From positions 1 to 44,796 of the forward strand of contig JANYKR010000249.1 in the NCBI GenBank assembly GCA_025358155.1: a stretch of DNA of 44,796 nt, in the 5' to 3' direction. Under the pieces are notes generated by a model. The model saw only the letters and a list, made by a program, of their open reading frames with translations. It did no database searches and was not told the origin of the DNA. Each line of letters begins with the position of its first letter. Positions within the stretch are counted from its first letter, which is position 1. This DNA is from Betaproteobacteria bacterium (GTDB lineage Bacteria > Pseudomonadota > Gammaproteobacteria > Burkholderiales > Burkholderiaceae_C). Made by a program: the position numbers and the translations under genes. Positions 36,946 to 44,796 of this stretch are shown piece after piece.

Positions 36946-39863
36946 GGCAGCCTCAGTGCCCAACCCGGCGGCAGACAGGTGAAGGTCAGGGCCTGGCCGG
37001 CCACATTGGCCAGGTCACGCAGGGCGGCGTCGGTGACGGGCCCGCTGCCGTCATCACGCAGGTAGCTGCCGTCACTGCGCAGCACGTAGGTGCTGGGGCG
37101 GCCGGCAATGACGCCGCGCGCCACCAGGTCGCATTCGGTGCTGGCGCCGCCCAGCATCCTGGACGGGAACGGCGCGCTGGCGCGGGTGCGCAGCAAGTCA
37201 ATGCGCGCACTCACGACGGCGGCGTTGCTGCTGTCGAGGGTGATCTGTTGGCCCACCACCGGCGCCAGGTCATTGTCAAAAGCCAGCATGAAGGCCTCGA
37301 CATCACGCCGCTGCGCATCACCGCCCGCAAAGCCCACCCGCCCGCCCGACGCACTGTTGAAGACCTTGGCCTGAAAAAAGCGGAACAGCGAATCGACGCT
37401 CGCGTCGTTTGAAAAACCAAAGCCACGGACCTGTGCGCCCTGGTGGATGTTGTCACCCGGGTTGCTGCTGCTGTTGGCGGCCACGCCAAACATGCCCACC
37501 CGGTCGTAGAGGTTGCGCAGTTGCGGGATCTTCATGGTTTGCGGCAGGGCTTCAAAGCTGCTCTGGCCGTCGGTGCCAAAAAAGCCGTTGACCGGCGCCA
37601 GGGTGTGGCAGCCTTCACAGGTAAAACCCAGGCCATTGACCGTGCGCCCGTCCGAGAAATGCCCGGCACCCACCGGCCTGCCATCGGCGCTGCACTCCAC
37701 CGGCTGGCCGCTGATGCTGTCGAGGCCCTCGCAGCCCATGAAAAATCGCTTGCCCCGCGCTTGCGCAGCGGTCAGGCTGTTGTCGAGGTTGCGCACCGGG
37801 TTGGGCGGCGGTGATATTGCCAGCGCAAAGTTCGCAAAGCACTGCATCTCTGGCGTCGGCAAGGGAGTGGCGCGGCCCAGCAGGCCCTGAAAAGCGACGA
37901 TGAAGTTCTTGAACGACAGCGCCGAATCAAAGGGCGGCGTGGTGCGCGTGTCGGTGCCAAAGAAACCGGCAACCCGGTCGCCCCGCCAGTGCATTGCGCC
38001 GTGGTTGGCCATCCCGCGCAGCGTCTGCGTGCCCATCGGGCCCTTCATCGGATGCAGGCTCCGCACATCGCCGTTGCCATTGATGTTGCTGCCCAGGCCA
38101 CCCAGGCCGAGCTTGATGTTGACGGGGGTGTTGACCACCTGCCCGTCCGGGTCGCCCAGGTCCCAGGCCAGGTGGTCGGTATTGCCGAAGATGTGGCAGC
38201 TGCTGCAACTGGCCTCGCCGTTGGACGATGACAACGTGGCGTCGTACAGCAGGCGCCGGCCGTCGGTGATGGCGGTGGGTTCTGGGTTGGCCAGCACCAG
38301 GTGGTTGAGCTCGCGTTTGCTCGCCAGGTCGATCACCGAGACACCGCTGTCAAAGCGGGTGGCCACGTAGAGCCGGCCACGTGCTTCATCCAGCACCACA
38401 CCCGACGGCCCGCCACCGCTGACGCTGATGTGGTTGGCACTCTCGGTGCTCGGGTCGAAGCTGTTGTCCTCGAGCTTGGCTGTGGGGTACACGCCCACCT
38501 TGCTGGAGCCAAACGCAGCCACGTAGAGCGTGGCACCGTCGGCCGAGACCACCAGGTCCAAGGGCGTGGCCAGGCTGTGCTGCTTGACGCTGGCCGGTGT
38601 CGGCAGCGTGGCGTACGGGATGTGTTTGTTCAAGTGCCGGGGCGCCACCTTGTTGCCCTTGAGCACGGTGATGCGTGTCTCGGCCAGGTGACCTTGCAAG
38701 GTGGTACCGCCAAAGTTGCCGGCGCCCTCAAAACGCAAGTCGTTGCGGGCTTCGGTGTTGGAGACATAGACCGCGCCGTTTTTCGGGTTCACCGCCATGT
38801 TGAACAGCGTCGTGCCCACCCCTTGAAAACTGCCAGTGCTGGCCAGGCTGGCGGCGTCGATGGCAAAAACATCATCGTCCGGCAGGCCAAAGCGCACCAC
38901 TGCACTCCAGTCGCGGCCTTGGCTGTCACGCCACTTGCCGTCGCCACCGGTCTTGACCACCAGACCCACCCTCGGCGCCGGGGCGCCGGCGGCATTGGTG
39001 GCCGGGCCTGTGATCGAGCCCGGAATGGGGTTGCCTGACATGCTGCACGGGGTGTCGCTGTTGAAGCCCTCACAGGGCAGCAGCGACGATACCGACGTGG
39101 TCTGGTTGCCCGAGTGGTGCACGGCTGCGTACACCGTCTTGCCGTCCGGGGTTGCCGCGAGGGCGCGCGGTGTGTCGCCGCGCAGGGTGATGATGGCCAG
39201 CGGCCGACCGCCCAGGCCTTTGCCCAGCGCCTCGGCGTTGAACACCCACACATCGGCGCGGCCGATGCCTGCACTGGTGAGCTGGGGGTCGCCCGCACCC
39301 GGCACGCCCGCCAGGCCGGGGTCGCTGCGCTGTTGGCCCCGGTGAGCGGTGGTGATGAAGGCACGTTGGCGGTCGGCACCGGCAAACACGATATCGCGCG
39401 GTTCGTCACCCACCAGCAGCGTGCGCACCACGCGCGGTGGCGAAACGCTGACGTTGACAACGCTGACACTGTCCGACACATGGTTCACCACCCAGACTTC
39501 ACCGGCATTGCGCACGGCCACGGCCACCGGCTCCACACCCACCGGTACCGTTGCTTCGAGCACCATGCCAGCGCCACTGACGTTGACGATGTCGAGCGTG
39601 CCCGCTGCGGTGTTGGCAACGAACAGCCGGTTGCCATCGGCCGACAGCGCCAACGGCCGCACCGGGCCTGACTCAAAGGTGAAATTGCGCTGACCTTGCG
39701 CCAGCGGCGTGGGGTTGGGGGCCACCGACGGCACTGGCCCGGCGACCGGAGCGCTACCCCCACCCCCCCCCCCACCCCCACTGCCGCCGCCGCAGGCAGC
39801 GACCACTGCCAGCACCACCACCGCAACCGTGGCCGCTGCCATCATCCGGACGTTGAACTGCAT
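36942..39863 (-). CDS. Beta-propeller / di-heme cytochrome c peroxidase-like lipoprotein
   Basis: A 973-residue lipoprotein with lipobox AVVAAC (Cys24) and a Gly/Ser linker (25-37). Residues about 60-540 are YVTN-like propeller blades, for example RPLALSADGNRLFVANTAAGTLDIVNV and TPLDLVVSADGATLYVAAFGSSKVGVY (only parts cited). The C-terminal half has two heme c sites: CSSCH (553-557) and CEGCH (749-753), with TQTLRGMANHGAMHWRGD between them, resembling di-heme peroxidase or MauG folds. It should be a periplasmic or surface redox protein, perhaps a peroxidase or oxidase. Start 39863 is backed by AAGGGTGAG 4 bases upstream. It is on the opposite strand to zipA and ligA and splits them. Confidence 0.85.
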   Translation of the reverse strand: MQFNVRMMAAATVAVVVLAVVAACGGGSGGGGGGGGSAPVAGPVPSVAPNPTPLAQGQRNFTFESGPVRPLALSADGNRLFVANTAAGTLDIVNVSGAGMVLEATVPVGVEPVAVAVRNAGEVWVVNHVSDSVSVVNVSVSPPRVVRTLLVGDEPRDIVFAGADRQRAFITTAHRGQQRSDPGLAGVPGAGDPQLTSAGIGRADVWVFNAEALGKGLGGRPLAIITLRGDTPRALAATPDGKTVYAAVHHSGNQTTSVSSLLPCEGFNSDTPCSMSGNPIPGSITGPATNAAGAPAPRVGLVVKTGGDGKWRDSQGRDWSAVVRFGLPDDDVFAIDAASLASTGSFQGVGTTLFNMAVNPKNGAVYVSNTEARNDLRFEGAGNFGGTTLQGHLAETRITVLKGNKVAPRHLNKHIPYATLPTPASVKQHSLATPLDLVVSADGATLYVAAFGSSKVGVYPTAKLEDNSFDPSTESANHISVSGGGPSGVVLDEARGRLYVATRFDSGVSVIDLASKRELNHLVLANPEPTAITDGRRLLYDATLSSSNGEASCSSCHIFGNTDHLAWDLGDPDGQVVNTPVNIKLGLGGLGSNINGNGDVRSLHPMKGPMGTQTLRGMANHGAMHWRGDRVAGFFGTDTRTTPPFDSALSFKNFIVAFQGLLGRATPLPTPEMQCFANFALAISPPPNPVRNLDNSLTAAQARGKRFFMGCEGLDSISGQPVECSADGRPVGAGHFSDGRTVNGLGFTCEGCHTLAPVNGFFGTDGQSSFEALPQTMKIPQLRNLYDRVGMFGVAANSSSNPGDNIHQGAQVRGFGFSNDASVDSLFRFFQAKVFNSASGGRVGFAGGDAQRRDVEAFMLAFDNDLAPVVGQQITLDSSNAAVVSARIDLLRTRASAPFPSRMLGGASTECDLVARGVIAGRPSTYVLRSDGSYLRDDGSGPVTDAALRDLANVAGQALTFTCLPPGWALRLP
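39763..39773. repeat. Run of 11 cytosines in the lipoprotein linker
   Basis: Eleven C in a row on the plus strand (G on the coding strand) lie inside codons for the glycine linker just after the lipobox of the propeller-cytochrome. Flanking shorter C-runs (39757-39761, 39775-39779) extend the low-complexity zone. A length change by slipped pairing would shift the reading frame after about residue 30 and switch the protein off. Confidence 0.8.
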
Positions 39864-39910
39864 GCTCACCCTTTGATTTTTCAGCCACCAAGCTGTCGCC
39901 GTGACTGTAG

Positions 39911-42292
<2,382 letters not shown>

Positions 42293-42324
42293 CGCGGCGG
42301 CGGTTGGCGTTGCGCAGTGGCGAT

Positions 42325-42363
42325 GTGCGCAGGTGTCGTGCGCAGGTGTCGTGCGGCAATGTC
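42325..42363. repeat. Three tandem copies of a 13-bp unit
   Basis: GTGCGCAGGTGTC occurs twice exactly (42325-42337 and 42338-42350), followed by a third copy with changes, GTGCGGCAATGTC (42351-42363). The array lies between the ligA stop and the DUF4440-like remnant and could be a local slippage product or a regulator site. Confidence 0.7.
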
Positions 42364-42411
42364 GCGCGTCGATGTTGCGTTGTTTCTTGAACCCTGACCT
42401 GGAGTGCTTTG

Positions 42412-42698
42412 ATGAAATTTTTTGCCGTTTTCACGCTTGGCCTGGCCGCAGTGGCCAGTTTGATCTCTGCTGGCCCTGCGCTCGCGCAGACCAGCTGGAA
42501 GTCAGTGGCAACTGGCCGATGGCCTACGAGGAGGGCCGGTGGTCTGGTCACCCGGGCACTGTGGCCGCGCCGGCCATCATCGGCGGGCGCTACTCGGCGC
42601 AGTGGGTCAAACGCGGCGGCCAGTGGTTGATCCGCTCTGAGGTGTTCGTCGCGCTGACCTGCGCTGACGCCGGCTGCAAGTACCCGGCTGCACCGTAG
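42412..42698 (+). pseudogene. Frameshifted exported DUF4440/SnoaL-like protein remnant
   Basis: The gene starts well: GGAG at 42401-42404, ATG at 42412 and a signal peptide MKFFAVFTLGLAAVASLIS ending PALAQ. At about 42490 the reading frame breaks. The second frame then continues as LEVSGNWPMAYEEGRW, IIGGRYSAQWVKRGGQWLIRSEVFVALTC and a final CKYPAAP, which is the C-terminal half of a DUF4440/SnoaL-like domain. The first half of the domain, about 60 residues, is missing. An internal out-of-frame deletion fits best; a sequencing error alone would not remove half a domain. The original protein would have been a small periplasmic protein of about 150 residues. Function unknown. Confidence 0.72.
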
Positions 42699-42845
42699 TC
42701 CGGCAGGCAGCCCGCCGCTGCGGCGCCTGATCCTCGGCCAACTGTCCTCCGCCAACTCGCCCACCCGTACACTGCGGCGCGCCTGCAGCATCGGGCGCCG
42801 GTGCGGCTGTTCCGCGCTGAATCCGATTGGGATGGAGACACCGAC

Positions 42846-43385
42846 ATGGCCGTGCGTGAGATTTTGAAAATGGGTGACCCGCGTTTGTTGCGGGTGGCCC
42901 AGCCGGTGCTTGAATTTGGCACCGCGGAGTTGCAACTGCTGGTGGCCGACATGCAGGAGACGATGGTGGCCGCGAACGGTGCCGGCCTGGCCGCGCCGCA
43001 GATCGGGGTGGATCTGCAACTGGTGATCTTTGGCTTCCAGCACAACGAGCGCTACCCCGAGGCGCCGCCGGTGGCGATGACGGTGCTGCTGAACCCGCAG
43101 ATCACCCCGTTGTCGGACGAAGAGGCGGACGGCTGGGAGGGCTGCTTGTCGGTGCCCGGGCTGCGCGGCCGGGTGCCGCGTTGGGCCCGTATCCGCTACA
43201 CCGGCTTTGACCTGGACGGTCAGCCCATCGAGCGCGAGGCCGACGGCTTCCACGCCCGGGTGGTGCAGCATGAGTGCGACCACCTGATCGGCCGGCTCTA
43301 CCCCACCCGCATGCGCGATCTCAGCCAGCTCGGCTTCACCAGGGTGCTGTTCCCCGAACTGGGCGACGACGCCGGCGACGACTGA
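42846..43385 (+). CDS. def: Peptide deformylase
   Basis: A 179-residue iron/zinc deformylase. All three family motifs are present: [10 protein letters not shown] (45-54), EGCLSVPG with metal ligand Cys100, and QHECDHLIG with ligands His142 and His146 and catalytic Glu143. It removes the formyl group from new proteins at the ribosome. The form with [16 protein letters not shown] insertion and [15 protein letters not shown] is that of a second-type Def often found as an extra copy in Proteobacteria, and no fmt or trpS gene accompanies it, so a main def-fmt locus probably lies elsewhere. ATGGAGACACCGAC before the start supplies a GGAG ribosome-binding site. Confidence 0.95.
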   Translation: MAVREILKMGDPRLLRVAQPVLEFGTAELQLLVADMQETMVAANGAGLAAPQIGVDLQLVIFGFQHNERYPEAPPVAMTVLLNPQITPLSDEEADGWEGCLSVPGLRGRVPRWARIRYTGFDLDGQPIEREADGFHARVVQHECDHLIGRLYPTRMRDLSQLGFTRVLFPELGDDAGDD

Positions 43386-43403
43386 GGCACAGCGGCTGAT
43401 CGA

Positions 43404-43423
43404 GGCCCGGCGCAACCCGGGCC
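43404..43423. terminator. Hairpin downstream of def
   Basis: GGCCCGG (43404-43410) pairs with CCGGGCC (43417-43423) around a 6-base loop, 18 bases after the def stop. There is no T-run after it, so it is only terminator-like. It could serve both def and the converging EamA gene. Confidence 0.4.
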
Positions 43424-43463
43424 GACCCGCCACGGCCCGCCACGACCCGCCGCGAGCCGGCAC
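43424..43463. repeat. Four imperfect 10-bp tandem repeats
   Basis: GACCCGCCAC, GGCCCGCCAC, GACCCGCCGC and GAGCCGGCAC follow one another directly after the hairpin, in the 137-base gap between the converging def and EamA genes. The rest of that gap shows nothing recognisable. Confidence 0.6.
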
Positions 43464-43522
43464 GGCTCAACGAACTGCCGGCCGGTGTCGGGCGCAGGCG
43501 AGCGCTTGCGCTCCGGTGCCGT

Positions 43523-44416
43523 TCAGCCTCTGGCGGGCCGGGTGGCCACGAACACGCTGCCCAGACACAGCGCCATGCCCACCCCCGACAGCGGGCTGGG
43601 CTGCCAGCCCTCCAGCAGCGCAGACACCCCCAGCGCGATCACCGGAATCAGCACCCCGGTCAAGGCCGCATGCGCCGGCCCCTTGCGCTGCACCAGCTTG
43701 AAGTACAGCAAAAAGGGCAGCACCGTGCCGATCACCGCCAGGTAGCCCAGCGACCACCACCAAGCCGCTGTATCGCCGGTGCGAAACCCCACGCCCGTGA
43801 CGCCGGCAGCCACCAGCAGGCTGAGCGCGCCGTAGCCCATCGACCAGGCCAGCATCGGCACCAGCGGCACGCCCTGGCGCGCTTGCCGCAGCGTGAGTGC
43901 GTTGCCTGTGCAGGCGCTGGCCACCGCCAGCAAGCCGATGGCCAGCCCGAGCCCCGCGTTCGGCCGGCCACCGGTGGCCAGCACCTCGGGCCAGAAGATC
44001 AGCGTCACGCCGGCCACACCCACCAGCGCCGATGCCGCAAAGCGCCGCGTGATCGGCTGGCCAAACAGCCAGGCGCCGCTGAGGGCGTTGCCAAACACCA
44101 TCAGTGAAAACAGCACGGCCACCAGGCCCGAGGGGATGTAGCGCTCGGCCTCGTACACGCACCAGTAGTTCAACCCGTACTGCACCGCCCCGGTCAGCAG
44201 CAGCCCGGGTTGCAGGCGGGCAGGCAGCCGCCAGGCTTCGCCCCGCAGCTCGGCGATGGCAAACAGCAGTGCCGAGGCCAGCGCAAAACGACAGGCCACC
44301 GAGTTGAGCGCCGGCACCGGACCCAACTGGTACAGGATCACATGCCAGGTGGACGCCCAGACCAGCGTGGGGCCCCAGAACAGCAGGCGGGTCGAGTCAA
44401 GCAGGCGTGTTGTCAC
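43523..44416 (-). CDS. EamA-family (drug/metabolite) transporter
   Basis: A 297-residue inner-membrane protein with about ten hydrophobic helices in two related halves, the EamA/DMT pattern. The first helix begins LFWGPTLVWASTWHVILYQLG, and the two EamA halves each end with a run such as LVGVAGVTLIFWPEVL and VIPVIALGVSALLEGW. Members export amino acids, purines or other small metabolites; the substrate here is unknown. The start codon is GTG at 44416, chosen because it gives the usual short N-terminus before helix 1. TAGAGT about 28 bases upstream is a weak -10 candidate. It lies about 200 bases after the aldehyde dehydrogenase gene on the same strand. Confidence 0.9.
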   Translation of the reverse strand: MTTRLLDSTRLLFWGPTLVWASTWHVILYQLGPVPALNSVACRFALASALLFAIAELRGEAWRLPARLQPGLLLTGAVQYGLNYWCVYEAERYIPSGLVAVLFSLMVFGNALSGAWLFGQPITRRFAASALVGVAGVTLIFWPEVLATGGRPNAGLGLAIGLLAVASACTGNALTLRQARQGVPLVPMLAWSMGYGALSLLVAAGVTGVGFRTGDTAAWWWSLGYLAVIGTVLPFLLYFKLVQRKGPAHAALTGVLIPVIALGVSALLEGWQPSPLSGVGMALCLGSVFVATRPARG

Positions 44417-44613
44417 GGGCGAGGGAGGTCAGCGGCGCGCCACTCTAGTCGAAGCCCCGTCGCGATACCGCGTTGGCGGGCCGTGTCAGTGGCGCCGCCG
44501 GCGGACTGGCGCTCTGCTGTGCCGATGTTCAGAGTGGGTGCTGAAGGCCTGAGCCCGGCAGGCCTGGGTCGGGCTGGCTGGCGGGCGAGGGGCAGCGGTG
44601 GCTGCCCGCCAGC

Positions 44614-44796
44614 TCAGGCTGAGCACAGGTGCCAGGCCTTGGGCCGGGTGAAGGTCTGGATGCCTTGTGCCGACAAAGTCAGCCCGACACCTGAGTCGCG
44701 GACGCCCGACCAGGGCAGCCGCGGGCTGACCCGGTCGCAGCAGTTCCAGTACACGCTGCCGGCATGCACGCGCGACAGCAAGGCGCGTGCTGCGGC
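44614..44796 (-). CDS. Aldehyde dehydrogenase family protein, C-terminal end (cut by window edge)
   Basis: The last 60 residues of a gene that continues beyond the right edge. The sequence ALLSRVHAGSVYWNCCDR, then PRLPWSGVRDSGVG and IQTFTRPKAWHLCSA, matches the C-terminal part of NAD(P)-dependent aldehyde dehydrogenases (GxVxxN, PFGGxxxSGxG, FTxxK). The catalytic Cys and Glu lie outside the window, so the substrate cannot be judged. The stop codon is at 44614-44616. The usual order of residues is intact, so this is an edge fragment rather than a pseudogene. Confidence 0.8.
   Translation of the reverse strand, partial: AAARALLSRVHAGSVYWNCCDRVSPRLPWSGVRDSGVGLTLSAQGIQTFTRPKAWHLCSA

Overview
The window is G+C-rich (roughly two thirds) chromosomal DNA from a Gram-negative betaproteobacterium, most likely order Burkholderiales (Comamonadaceae or the neighbouring Leptothrix/Rubrivivax group). 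This is inferred from the gene orders smc-zipA-ligA, minC-minD-minE and dapC-dapD-pilU-dapE-prmB, from the outer-membrane and lipoprotein genes, and from the style of the proteins. No database search was possible. I see no rRNA, tRNA, CRISPR array, transposase or phage gene. No gene-free stretch exceeds about 260 bases.

Left part (81-11142): a catabolic region. A leftward periplasmic binding protein of the branched-chain amino-acid type faces a rightward acyl-CoA dehydrogenase, a biotin-dependent carboxyltransferase and a biotin carboxylase/BCCP subunit. Further right lies a large AtuA-type (DUF1446) protein. Together they resemble the acyclic terpene (atu) or leucine/isovalerate (liu) pathways, in which an acyl-CoA is dehydrogenated and then carboxylated. 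The two parts are separated by three unrelated leftward envelope genes: an exported FKBP prolyl isomerase, an OmpW-type porin and a GDSL lipoprotein esterase.

Middle (11369-26238): minCDE for division-site placement; a YgjP-type zinc peptidase; a two-gene sensory module (exported solute-binding protein plus CHASE-PAS hybrid histidine kinase); the ABC-F ATPase yheS; and a tightly overlapping leftward run dapC, dapD, pilU, dapE, prmB that joins lysine/diaminopimelate synthesis to type IV pilus retraction and ribosomal protein L3 methylation. A SET-domain protein overlaps the stop of an exported peroxiredoxin.

Right part (26305-44796): a ClsC-like phospholipase D lipoprotein behind a 24-bp tandem repeat; a bacterial protein with the nucleoside-deoxyribosyltransferase-like plus TRAFs-binding/TPR layout of animal ASK kinases; an MFS transporter coupled to queF; then smc-zipA and ligA. 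These last are pushed apart by a 3.5-kb reverse-strand module made of a beta-propeller/di-heme cytochrome lipoprotein and the first ~85 mature residues of an M1 aminopeptidase that is otherwise missing. After ligA come a frameshifted DUF4440-like remnant, peptide deformylase, an EamA exporter and the end of an aldehyde dehydrogenase cut by the window edge.

The best candidates for something new are the ASK-like protein (28079-29728), the propeller-cytochrome with its decayed partner wedged inside the cell-division/replication cluster (36580-39863), and the solute-binding-protein/hybrid-kinase pair (14087-17558).
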